DNA from: Candidatus Ancillula trichonymphae ImTpAt
GTDB lineage: Bacteria; Actinomycetota; Actinomycetes; Actinomycetales; Bifidobacteriaceae
Assembly: GCA_000485475.1 (NCBI GenBank)
Contig: AXYY01000127.1
Location: 1 to 7,593, forward strand
Length of the DNA: 7,593 bases
Direction: 5' to 3'
The translations under genes and the position numbers were made by a program. The notes under the pieces are model-generated. The model was not told the DNA's origin. It saw only the letters and a program-made list of their open reading frames with translations, and did not search any database. Shown one piece after another: positions 1 to 7,554 of this stretch. Positions within the stretch are counted from its first letter, which is position 1; every line of letters begins with the position of its first letter.

Positions 1-517
1 CGTGCGGTGTCGTTATTCCGCCTGACTGCATTGCTTGCTGTTTTTTGTTCCACTCTTCGCTGTAAACTAGTGCGTTACCCTTGAATTCTATTATTCCTGC
101 TTCAATCATATTTGCAATTAACTCTGATAAGTAGCCATATTTTCTTGGCACACTCTGGATCAAAACGCCCCATATTGGATCTGCCCTTGGAGTATCATAG
201 CAAGCTTCACCGTAGATTTTGCTGGTAATGATGAGTCAAATCCATTATTTTTGGCGCATTTTACAGTTAACACATCCATTGCCTTATTTATCAAATCACC
301 AGCGTTGTATTGTCGAAATAAACATCACAAGATACTCCACCCATTGTTTTTTCTCGTCTTTTTTATCGTTGTCATTGGTATTACTACTCGTTTGGCTGGT
401 GGTTCCTTGATAAACTGGTGCAGAATCTTGCTGTTTTGAGCATGCGGACACGAATACCACAAGCACCAGCAAAAGTGAGCACCCCGCACTTACAACTCTT
501 CCTCCAACTGTTCGCAT
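1..517 (-). pseudogene. Lipoprotein gene, frameshifted and cut by the window edge
   Basis: The function is not recognised. ATG at 517-515 is preferred over TTG at 520-518 because GGAGG (528-524) lies six bases before it. The N-terminus MRTVGGRVVSAG is followed by a hydrophobic stretch and the lipobox V-S-A-C, so the product should be exported and lipid-anchored at the Cys near residue 26. A Ser/Thr/Asn/Asp/Lys-rich linker follows (QGTTSQTSSNTNDNDKKDEK), as usual after a lipid anchor. The first frame then reaches a stop at 298-296. Coding-like sequence continues in other frames: SCDVYFDN, then AGDLINKAMDVLTVKCAKNN (about 305-225), then a frame open to base 1 that includes EACYDTPRADPIWGVLIQSV and KYGYLSELIANMIEAGIIEF. 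Each of the three steps is what loss of one base would give, and the last frame equals the first. Either the gene is decayed or the sequence has local indel errors. The C-terminus is outside the window. Confidence 0.7.
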
Positions 518-544
518 CAAGCACCTCCACTAATCACCTGAATC

Positions 545-576
545 AGTATAACACGCATACATGCATTACTTGTCAA
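545..576 (-). promoter_or_regulatory. Promoter of the minus-strand lipoprotein gene
   Basis: On the minus strand there is a perfect -35 TTGACA (576-571) and an extended -10 TGTTATACT (553-545). The spacer between -35 and -10 is 20 bases, longer than the usual 17, but the TGn extension can compensate. Transcription would start near 539-538, leaving a leader of about 21 bases that contains the GGAGG ribosome binding site before the ATG at 517. The intact promoter suggests the broken gene downstream was recently functional or is still transcribed. Confidence 0.6.
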
Positions 577-630
577 GTGGGCGCACAACTGTTCCTTTAG
601 GTCTAAAATCACTTCCAGGCAGTTCGTATG

Positions 631-639
631 TGCTATAAT
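631..639 (+). promoter_or_regulatory. Extended -10 promoter, likely for the peptide transporter operon
   Basis: TGCTATAAT is a perfect TGnTATAAT extended -10 element on the plus strand. No good -35 is seen 16-18 bases upstream, which is tolerable for this promoter class. The predicted start is near 646, giving a leader of about 190 bases before the ATG at 837. It is divergent from the lipoprotein promoter at 545-576, so the two may share regulation. It is the best plus-strand candidate in 520-836. Confidence 0.5.
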
Positions 640-836
640 GCCAAAATAACACAAGATCTCATACTGCTTTGTTAGGTTTGCGTTCGCGAGGAGGGCGCAA
701 TTATACCTTGAGTATCCTGTATTAGTTGTATTTGTACATTTTTTGAGGAAAAGATGCGTAGTCTTCGGTGTTCTATACCTAAGAAAGATAGTTCCGCAGA
801 CGTATTGTACGTATTGCATGAATTGAAAGGATTTTT
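640..836 (+). other. Presumed long 5' leader and ribosome binding site of the transporter operon
   Basis: No convincing gene lies here, and the weak open frames on both strands have no family signature. The stretch holds a short inverted repeat TTGCG/CGCAA (678-682 and 696-700) around a GC-rich, purine-rich loop, and a direct repeat of ACGTATTG (800-807 and 809-816) close to the translation start. AAAGGA at 826-831, five bases before the ATG at 837, is the ribosome binding site. I do not recognise a known riboswitch or T-box. Confidence 0.4.
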
Positions 837-2357
837 ATGTTCTCTATAAATAGTAAACGAAGTGGATACACACTCAGGATTGCAGTTGTTGCGCTCGCGG
901 CTGTGTTGTTGCCACTAGAGCTGACTTCATGCGGGTCTAAAAGTGATTCCGCAGATAACAAGACGTTAAGTATTGGTCTGACACTAGCGCCGACTAATCT
1001 TGACATCCGCACAACTTCAGGTGCGGCACTTGAACAGGTTCTGTTGGATAATATCTACGAAGGGCTAGTCACAACCAACGAAAAAGGCAAGATTGTGCCA
1101 GCGCTCGCAGAAAAATGGACATTTTCAAGTGATGGCTTGAAGTACACTTTTCACCTGAAACCGAACCTGCACTTTTCGGACGAGTGTGCGGTTACTGCAC
1201 ATGATGTGGTTGATTCCATTCTTGACGTCAAGAATAACAAGCTCAACGGTTATGCTGCACTGGAAAAGTTGCAGAAAGCTGAGGCTAGTGACGCATCAAC
1301 AGTTGTATTTGAACTGAGCTCGCCAAACCCAGAGTTCTTGTGGACACTAGCAGGTAGAGCCGGAATTGTCGTAGACAAAGCTAAGAACATCGACTATAAA
1401 ACAACTGCATTTGGAACTGGACCGTTTCTGTTAGAGTCATGGGACGGTTCAACTAATCTGAAGCTCAAGCGAAATGACAACTACTGGGGCAAAAAACCAG
1501 GAGTTGAAGAAGTAAACATCGTGTATATTACGGACAAGAACGCCGCGGTGAACGCGCTAGAAAGTGAAACAATCCAGGCACTTTTCCCAATTGTGCAGAA
1601 ACTGTCCACCGAGTTTGAGAACAACAGCAAGTACACAATTAAAGTTGCTGAAGGAACTGACAAGTTTGAGTTGGCGTTCAACAATGCGAGCGGTCCGTTG
1701 ACCGATGTGCGCATTCGCAAGGCCATCCGTTTAGCTATTGATCATAAAGAGTTCATTGCGAACCGCGGTGGAGTTGATTCTGCGCTCGGTGGGCCAATTA
1801 CAAAGCTCGAACCTGGTTATGAAGACTTGACTAGTGTTTATCCGCATGATGAGACAAAGGCACGCGAGTTACTTGCAGAAGCTGACTATTCAACGGACAA
1901 GCCGCTGAAACTTACTCTTAAGTATGCAACAACGATTTACGGTTCGGAACTCGGGGAATTGCTGACTTCGCAACTCAAGAAGATTGGCATTCAACTTGAA
2001 GTAACTTCGCAGGACTTTCCAACTTGGCTCGACGATGTCTACAAGAAGCACAATTACGAGTTGACAATTGTTGACCAGAACGATCCTAGAGCGTTTTTCC
2101 ACTTCGCGAATCCTAATTACTACTACGGGTACAACAGCGCTGAAGTTCAAGAGTTGTATAAAGAGGTTGAAAGTGCGTTAACAGAAGAAAAAGAGGCGGA
2201 GTTGTTAAAGAAAGCAGCTCGAGTTGTGAGTGAAGATGCAGTGGCTGACTGGTTGTTTAATTACCGGACAACTGTTATCTACACCTCAAATATTGCAGAT
2301 CTTCCGATTAACTTCAATCAGAGCCGCTTGCCGCTGAAAGAAGTTCATTTCAACTAG
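837..2357 (+). CDS. ABC transporter substrate-binding lipoprotein, family 5 (peptide/oligopeptide type)
   Basis: This 506-residue protein is the extracytoplasmic receptor of a peptide-type ABC importer. It captures its ligand outside the membrane and delivers it to the two permeases encoded next. The N-terminus has basic residues (KRSGYTLR), a hydrophobic segment (about 15-27) and the lipobox L-T-S-C, with the lipidated Cys at residue 32. The SBP_bac_5 signature lies at about residues 89-125: PALAEKW, then SSDGLKYTFHLKPNLHFS, then TAHDVVDSI. Length and layout match DppA/OppA-like proteins (about 500-550 residues). Family members bind di- or oligopeptides, nickel or sugars, and the ligand cannot be told from sequence alone. 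The start has AAAGGA five bases upstream. The frame is intact throughout, and the stop TAG is two bases before the next start, so the genes are translationally coupled. Confidence 0.93.
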   Translation: MFSINSKRSGYTLRIAVVALAAVLLPLELTSCGSKSDSADNKTLSIGLTLAPTNLDIRTTSGAALEQVLLDNIYEGLVTTNEKGKIVPALAEKWTFSSDGLKYTFHLKPNLHFSDECAVTAHDVVDSILDVKNNKLNGYAALEKLQKAEASDASTVVFELSSPNPEFLWTLAGRAGIVVDKAKNIDYKTTAFGTGPFLLESWDGSTNLKLKRNDNYWGKKPGVEEVNIVYITDKNAAVNALESETIQALFPIVQKLSTEFENNSKYTIKVAEGTDKFELAFNNASGPLTDVRIRKAIRLAIDHKEFIANRGGVDSALGGPITKLEPGYEDLTSVYPHDETKARELLAEADYSTDKPLKLTLKYATTIYGSELGELLTSQLKKIGIQLEVTSQDFPTWLDDVYKKHNYELTIVDQNDPRAFFHFANPNYYYGYNSAEVQELYKEVESALTEEKEAELLKKAARVVSEDAVADWLFNYRTTVIYTSNIADLPINFNQSRLPLKEVHFN

Positions 2358-2359
2358 AA

Positions 2360-3307
2360 GTGGCAAAATACATCGCTTCCAAGATGGTGATGGCACTTGT
2401 TGCTCTTTTTGTGACAAGTGTCGTCATTTTCTTGTGTCTGCATCTGCTGCCAGGTGACATGGCAAGTATAATCGGTGGAAATAATGCATCTGCTGAAGAT
2501 TTGGAGCGCATACGCGTACAACTGGGATTGAATCAGCCTCTGCATTTGCAGTATCTTGATTGGCTACTCAAGTTCGTAACTGGTGATTTGGGGCACTCTA
2601 GTTTAACTGGACTCAGCATTAGTGGCGAGGTTGTAAAAAAGGCTAGTGTTACATTTTCGCTGTGTTTGCTAAGTCTACTCATTGCAGTTGTTCTCGGTGT
2701 TTTAGGCGGTTTACTGACCGGTTACAAGCAGCGCAGTTCGCGCATCTTTCTGCTGATATCATCAATACCTGGAATATGGCTGGGGCTGATTTTTATTGAA
2801 GTGCTTGGAAAAGGCATGGGCGTTTTGAACCTACTGCCAACTTCTGGTGTTGTTATGACAACTGGTGCTCTAATTATGCCGGCGCTCGTGTGCGGAGTGA
2901 TTTCAGGTACTAGACTTTATCGCTTAACTGTTGCTGCAGTCAGTAACTCAGAAGATGATGATTACGCATTGAATTACGCGGCGCAAGGTTTCTCAAGACG
3001 ATACGCCACTTACAAGAGCGGAGTTCGCTCACGCATCACGCCAATTATTTCATCAACTGTTTTGACTGGTGCCGAGATGATTACAGGTGTTGTAATGCTC
3101 GAGAAACTGTTCGTCTTGCCGGGCATCGGATCAATGCTTGTCACTGATGTGATGAGGCGCGACATTTTTAAGGTGCAATCTGAACTACTACTCTTCGTAA
3201 TTCTAATCATTTCAATTGGGTTTGTTCTGGACATAATTTTAGGACTAGTGGATCCGCGCGTGCGGCAAAATCTTGAACAGAATCGTAGGTGGTACTTTGG
3301 CTTTTAG
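2360..3307 (+). CDS. DppB-like ABC transporter permease (peptide type)
   Basis: This 315-residue inner-membrane permease is the DppB/OppB-type half of the transport channel. It starts at GTG, two bases after the preceding stop, with only a weak ribosome binding site, so translation probably depends on coupling. The first membrane segment (about 8-30) runs into LPGD (30-33), the hallmark N-terminal region of this family, and GDLG follows at 75-78. Further hydrophobic segments lie at about 98-121, 128-149, 165-183, 230-247 and 275-296. The cytoplasmic EAA loop that docks on the ATPase is YALNYAAQGFSRR (about 202-214). The FVLPGIGS box (251-258) and the C-terminal LVDPRVR (296-302) are also family hallmarks. 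Length is normal (about 305-340). The gene overlaps the next permease gene by 11 bases if that starts at 3297. Confidence 0.93.
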   Translation: MAKYIASKMVMALVALFVTSVVIFLCLHLLPGDMASIIGGNNASAEDLERIRVQLGLNQPLHLQYLDWLLKFVTGDLGHSSLTGLSISGEVVKKASVTFSLCLLSLLIAVVLGVLGGLLTGYKQRSSRIFLLISSIPGIWLGLIFIEVLGKGMGVLNLLPTSGVVMTTGALIMPALVCGVISGTRLYRLTVAAVSNSEDDDYALNYAAQGFSRRYATYKSGVRSRITPIISSTVLTGAEMITGVVMLEKLFVLPGIGSMLVTDVMRRDIFKVQSELLLFVILIISIGFVLDIILGLVDPRVRQNLEQNRRWYFGF

Positions 3308-4064
3308 GAAGTACCTCTCGCTGGAAACTTTGTGGCTCGCATTCATCTTTGTGATGTTTCTCATCAGCCTCTTTTGGACGCCCTACTCAACTGATGTCGC
3401 AGATGGATATAGCGTCCTGAAAGGGCAGAGTAGTTCGCATATTATGGGCACTTCAGCCTCAGGAAAAGACATGTTTTCCCTAATTTTAGCAGGTTGTAAA
3501 ACCACCATCTTCATTTGCACTATTACTACTGCACTTACTGCAATCTTGGGTATTTTATTGGCATTCGGTTGTCGTTTCTCGATCGTGCGTGTTGTTGTTG
3601 ACATCTTCATCGCGGTTCCGACTATCATCGTGGCGATGGTGATTGCTGCAAGTCTAGGCGGCTCACTCGCGTGCGTTGTTGCATCTTGCTCGTTCAGTTA
3701 TTCAATGGTGCTCGCGCGCATTTTATATCCTGAAATCACCAGGTTGGAGAATTCAATTCTTGTCAAGTCGCTGCATGCACTGGGCTGTTCGAAACTGCAA
3801 GTTGTCATCAACCACATCCTGCCGAATCTACTAAGCATACTATTCATCCAATTGACGACGGTTGCAGCAACCGTAATTCTCGCAGAAGCTGGGCTCACCT
3901 ATCTCGGATATGGTGCATCAATCGGACTGCCGACTTGGGGTGAAGCACTAAGGAGTTCAAGTGAACTGATACGAGTCGCACCCACAAGTGTACTCTGGCC
4001 TGGAATCTTCATCATGCTAACTTCATTTTCGCTAATCTCAATGGGCAAGAAAAAGAAATTGTGA
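3297..4064 (+). CDS. DppC-like ABC transporter permease (peptide type)
   Basis: This is the second channel subunit, pairing with the DppB-like permease. I chose TTG at 3297 because AGGTGG (3287-3292) sits four bases before it; TTG at 3273 is possible but has no ribosome binding site. The product is then 255 residues (263 from 3273). The first membrane segment is at about 12-26. GTSASGKD (51-58) corresponds to the family's GTDxxGRD motif, though the usual Asp is Ser and the Arg is Lys. The EAA loop is LHALGCSKLQVVINHILPN, and LTYLGYG followed by PTWGEALR matches the conserved C-terminal part. The protein ends at SLISMGKKKKL, before the usual GDGLRDxLDPR tail, so it is slightly short. The frame is intact. 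No ATPase gene follows, although these importers need DppD/DppF-type subunits; they may be encoded elsewhere. Confidence 0.9.
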   Translation: MAFRKYLSLETLWLAFIFVMFLISLFWTPYSTDVADGYSVLKGQSSSHIMGTSASGKDMFSLILAGCKTTIFICTITTALTAILGILLAFGCRFSIVRVVVDIFIAVPTIIVAMVIAASLGGSLACVVASCSFSYSMVLARILYPEITRLENSILVKSLHALGCSKLQVVINHILPNLLSILFIQLTTVAATVILAEAGLTYLGYGASIGLPTWGEALRSSSELIRVAPTSVLWPGIFIMLTSFSLISMGKKKKL

Positions 4065-4082
4065 ACTTTGCGCACTTTCTTA

Positions 4083-4099
4083 TAGTTTACTTAAAACTA
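4083..4099. repeat. Short AT-rich inverted repeat after the transporter operon
   Basis: TAGTTT and AAACTA flank a five-base loop, 19 bases after the last permease stop. It is the only hairpin-like element between the operon and the next promoter. The stem has only one G-C pair and no clear run of T follows, so it is at most a weak terminator and may be chance. Confidence 0.3.
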
Positions 4100-4106
4100 C
4101 ATTTAT

Positions 4107-4135
4107 TTGCTATCTGATTACTAACCATGTATAAT
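4107..4135 (+). promoter_or_regulatory. Promoter of the secreted protease gene, close to the start codon
   Basis: TTGCTA (4107-4112, four of six bases match the -35 consensus) is followed after exactly 17 bases by a perfect TATAAT (4130-4135). The expected transcription start, about 4142-4144, falls on or just before the first ATG (4144, then 4147 and 4153). There is no room for a ribosome binding site, so the message would be leaderless or nearly so. The good promoter suggests that the disrupted gene is still transcribed. Confidence 0.6.
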
Positions 4136-4143
4136 ATGTAACT

Positions 4144-6812
4144 ATGATGATAATGGTAAACAATATTTTAGCTACTAGTACTCGCACGAACAACAAGAAA
4201 AGAGAAAGGCTGAAGAGTTCACTTACTGTTGCGTTGACACTAGCTCTAGTAGTTTTGACATCTCACAAGGTAATCTTGCTGTTGCAAGTATCAATGGTGG
4301 CTCAGAAAGTGCCGCACCCTCAAATACTTCACAACCGGTTTTTCAAGCAGTGCGTTCAATTTTGAATCTGGAAGAACAGTTGCCCCCCCCCCCCAAAAAA
4401 AAAGTTGCGTCCAGGTCACCGAACACAAGGCTATTGAGCTCTAGTCTAGACTACGAACTATCTTGCTCAATATTCAACACCTGCATTCGGCTCGTTGCCG
4501 TCACAATACAACCTGAAAGTTGATGCACCTGACAGAATCGGTGAAGTTCGCAATCAACATGATACTCGCACTTGCTGGGCATTTGCAATAATAACTTCTG
4601 CTCTTGCCCCAAATCTGGAAACAAGAGACCTCAAGAAAAATACTGATCTTCTCTCTCCTCTGTTCTTGGTGAACAGCACTTACAACAATGACACCTTCAT
4701 CAACACAAAAAAAGGAGGAGGACCGATCGGACTCTGAATATTGGCGACAATGCGCATACAACTGTTGCACCTTCAAAGGCTGGGGAATTGGACTTGAAAA
4801 AGATTATCCGTTTCCTGTGAGTGCTCCGAATGAAATTCCTGCTCCAATTGAGTCACCGAAGGAATTCAGTAGTGGTGATTTTCATCTGGAGGATTCCTCT
4901 TCCATGCCCATGCCAAACGATGCACAAAAAATAGTTGACAAAAAGTATCATGGTGATGTAGATTTGTTCACTTCTGAAGATGCAAAACAGGTCAAGTTGA
5001 ACATGAACTCCCTCAATGCCATTAAGTGCAAATGATAACAACTGGTGCACTAAAAATTACTGTCCACGAGATTATTTCTAACGGTACTATTTATATTCAA
5101 TGCCAGGCGCAGATCATGCAGTAACGCTAATTGGATATGATGACAACTTTGATCGCAGTAGATTCAGCCCGTTCCAACCAGGTAATGGCGCATTTTTGCT
5201 GCAGAATTCTCGCGGAAACGGTAGTAGTACAAATAGTTTTTATTATCTGTCATACTACGATACGGCAATCAGCGAAATATTCTTACACAGCTCAAGCGAA
5301 GAATCTTTACGACATTGCTCAATACCATGATTACACTGGTTATCTTGACAATGATGTCATTTTGGATTCAAGTGCAAAATCGGTATTTGAGGCGAATAAA
5401 TACAAGTCTCCAGATTATAATACGAATTTGACAGAAGTTGGAATTCAGACTTCAACACCAAACGAAACAGATGTAATTAGCATTTACGTCAATAACTCAC
5501 CATATCCCTCAAGTGTTGCGACAACTTCACAAGATTTTACAGGTTTTCATGTTGTGAAACTGCCACTTCCTGTGAATTTGCAACCTAACACCAAGTATTC
5601 AGTTGTTGTTGAAAAACGAAACCAAATTGGAAATATAAAAATTCCTATTGATAAACCCTATCTGACGAAGATATTTGGGCTAATATATATCAACAAGTTT
5701 GTGCTTAATCCAAAAGAAAGTTACATTGGAACTTCTATTTACAGACTTCAAGATACATAATTATACTAAAGTTGATGGTTCTCAAGTTGGGGGTCATGTA
5801 ATTTTGAAAGCGTACTGAAGCGCCCCGATGACACAAAAGTTGACTTAATTTGGCACAACTCCGATTTTAATCCGAAGGTTGAGTTTAATGGATTTGATTT
5901 GATCGGTAGTAATTTTATTACTGTCTACAAAACCTACAAACACTACAATTCGAAACTAGACTGGCTGCGTGCCATAAAATTCAAAAGCCCTTATTACCAA
6001 GGTTTAGACGATGACGACTGCTGGTAAATCTGGCTACAATTTATACTCAGAACTTCTAAATGATACGCAAAAGAAAAAGATACAACATTCTGGATTGCGG
6101 TCATGGACCAGTTTGGACGACTCTGGACTTCACAGATGCTCAACGATATATCAGCGTAGAATTCACGAAGCCAACAGTTTCAGATGCCTACAACTATCCA
6201 GATGACGTACTTTTCCCGAAATTCCCAGACCAAAGATTTTACCTTGTCCACCCAGAATCCCCAATTCGTCAAGGTACATCAGTAGATCGCTCATGGTCTT
6301 ATCACCTGAGATATTCATTTGCTGATTTTACGACCAAGGACAACGATGGAAAACTTATTCATATTCCAGACATAAGCAAATCTGATATTTACAATTCAGT
6401 GGTTTTTACGCCTAACTACAAGCCAAATCTGAATGTTGTTCATATTGATTTTAGAACTGATTTTGCCATATTCAATGATCGGAAAATATTACTCAAGTCA
6501 AAGAGCAGTTACCGAATTTCGAAAGTTGGTTACCGAAACGCAATGATCTTTGTCTAAGTGGCACTCGAGCAATGTTTACTGATGCTGTTTTAATAAAAGA
6601 TCCACCAGATCTTCCCAAAGGTTCGCTAACTTGGATTTCTGTCTATAAGAATAGCATCAATTTAGAAAAGAACTCCTTTGAAATAGTGCCGGTGTCAAAA
6701 AGGATAGAGCTGGATTCATGAATACGCGCCTCATGAAGATCACATTATGAACAACGTTAAAGGAGATGTTGTTTTTGTCCCCCAAACTGACACAATAAAG
6801 TCCATGATATAA
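4144..6812 (+). pseudogene. Secreted papain-family (C1A) cysteine protease with lectin-like domain, multiply frameshifted
   Basis: About 890 codons are spread over roughly 15 frame segments, each coding-like, ending at TAA 6810-6812. The N-terminus (4144 to about 4255) is basic then hydrophobic (KKRERLKSSLTVALTLALVV), a signal peptide. A Ser/Asn-rich region leads to PPPPKKK at the C12A9 tract. The protease core follows: PSQYNLKVDAP, then RNQHDTRTCWAFA with the oxyanion Gln and catalytic Cys (codon 4573-4575); GIGLEKDYPFP (about 4785-4815) matches the region before a conserved Tyr-Pro; GADHAVTLIGYDDNF holds the catalytic His (5115-5117); FLLQNSRG holds the Asn (5205-5207). YTAQAKNLYDIAQYHDYTGY and EVGIQTSTPNETDVISIYVN (about 5285-5760) look like the lectin-like domain found after such proteases. 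The part from about 5748 is unrecognised (DTTFWIAVMDQFGRLW, HIDFRTDFAIFNDRKI, ending QTDTIKSMI); no sorting signal or membrane anchor is seen. Frame steps are mostly of the one-base-loss type, and nearly no nonsense codons occur inside segments. Neighbours on both sides are intact. As written, no full protein can be made. Confidence 0.8.
4383..4403 (+). repeat. C12A9 homopolymer tract inside the protease gene
   Basis: Twelve C are followed directly by nine A. In the upstream frame they read as PPPPKKK, between the region after the signal peptide and the protease core. Coding-like sequence just after it (VQVTEHKAIEL, from 4409) is in the frame that would be reached if the tract were one base longer. 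Long mononucleotide runs are prone to slippage in replication, transcription and sequencing, so the length may vary or be misread. It is by far the longest homopolymer run in the window. Confidence 0.85.
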
Positions 6813-6813
6813 T
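6787..6813 (+). promoter_or_regulatory. Extended -10 promoter for a leaderless hydrolase mRNA
   Basis: TGATATAAT (6805-6813) is a perfect TGnTATAAT element. CTGACA (6787-6792) matches five of six -35 bases but at a short 15-base spacing. The transcription start expected six to seven bases after the -10 falls on the A of the ATG at 6820, so the hydrolase message should be leaderless. The -10 also contains the TAA stop of the upstream protease remnant (6810-6812), so protease end and hydrolase promoter share the same bases. Confidence 0.65.
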
Positions 6814-6819
6814 GAACCC

Positions 6820-7551
6820 ATGAAGTTGAAATGCTTGTGGAAGAAAGATGCCATTCAAGATACCGTCGACGAAGAGTTGTCGCGCTTGCAGTTGTCCGAA
6901 AAGGCACGCGCGAGGTTGGACGATTCTTCGCCTGTTGCGCCCGATCCGCTGATTATTCTACTGCATGGGTATGGCTCCAACGAGTTTGACTTGTCAGGAG
7001 TTGCAGAGGCACTTGAATTGCAACTCAACTGGGTTAGTTTACGCGCGCCTTTGGAACTAGATGAGTACGCAGGTGGATTTGCTTGGTTTAACTCGCCGAT
7101 TAAGAACAACCTCGAGAAACTATTGCGTACAGCTGCTGAAAACAGCAACTTAATTAAGGAGTGGATTGATCAGCAAAAGAGCTACGGACTAATTCGGCAA
7201 GATCAAAAATTCATCTTCCTGGGATTTTCGCAGGGTGCTGTTCAAGTGACGCATTTGCTGACTCGAAGTAGTCTACAGCCGCACATTCACGCAGTTGTCG
7301 CACTTAGTGGTTACCTGCCATTTGCTAGTGATTTTGAGGCGCGCGGAACCAATCAAATCAAGGTGTTTCACGGTTACGGACTCGCAGATACTATTGTTAC
7401 GCCAAACTACAGTGAAAAAGTTACCGCGTGGTTAGAGCAGAACACCTCATCTGAGAATCATGCGTATTCTGGACTTATGCACGCGATCTCTGTACAAGAA
7501 CTGGATGATATTAAGAAGTTCATTACTTCAACTAGAATTCGCAAGGTTTAA
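6820..7551 (+). CDS. Phospholipase/carboxylesterase-family alpha/beta hydrolase
   Basis: This 243-residue protein fits the Abhydrolase_2 family (acyl-protein thioesterase or carboxylesterase type), whose members hydrolyse short-chain esters or thioesters. PDPLIILLHGYGSNEFDL (about 41-58) contains the HG oxyanion-hole motif. The nucleophile is Ser137 in LGFSQGA (GxSxG). The acid is Asp190 in HGYGLADTIVTP, which matches the family HGxxDxxV block with one or two extra residues, and the catalytic His is His221 in GLMHAIS. The triad is therefore complete. The first 35-40 residues are charged, with no clear signal peptide, so it is probably cytoplasmic. The family is usually 210-230 residues, so the N-terminus is slightly long. 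ATG at 6820 is favoured because the promoter would start transcription exactly there; no ribosome binding site is present. The natural substrate cannot be told from the sequence. Confidence 0.9.
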   Translation: MKLKCLWKKDAIQDTVDEELSRLQLSEKARARLDDSSPVAPDPLIILLHGYGSNEFDLSGVAEALELQLNWVSLRAPLELDEYAGGFAWFNSPIKNNLEKLLRTAAENSNLIKEWIDQQKSYGLIRQDQKFIFLGFSQGAVQVTHLLTRSSLQPHIHAVVALSGYLPFASDFEARGTNQIKVFHGYGLADTIVTPNYSEKVTAWLEQNTSSENHAYSGLMHAISVQELDDIKKFITSTRIRKV

Positions 7552-7554
7552 GTT

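Noticed and set aside
700..705. TATAAT on the minus strand as a second promoter for the lipoprotein gene.
   Set aside because: There is no TGn extension and no recognisable -35 at 16-18 bases; the promoter at 545-576 is far better.
517..819. Minus-strand open frame of 100 codons directly upstream of the lipoprotein gene, with its stop overlapping the lipoprotein start.
   Set aside because: No ribosome binding site or family signature is seen, and it runs through both divergent promoters, including the lipoprotein promoter and its Shine-Dalgarno. It is most likely chance.
5131..6557. Treating the longer open stretches (5131-5760, 6060-6557, 4688-5035) as separate small genes.
   Set aside because: They lack ribosome binding sites, start inside other coding-like segments, and read as consecutive parts of one protease and its C-terminal domains.
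6759..6768. AAAGGAGATG as a ribosome binding site with a start at the following TTG.
   Set aside because: It lies inside the last coding segment of the protease remnant (MNNVKGDVVF), and a frame from the TTG is not a plausible gene.
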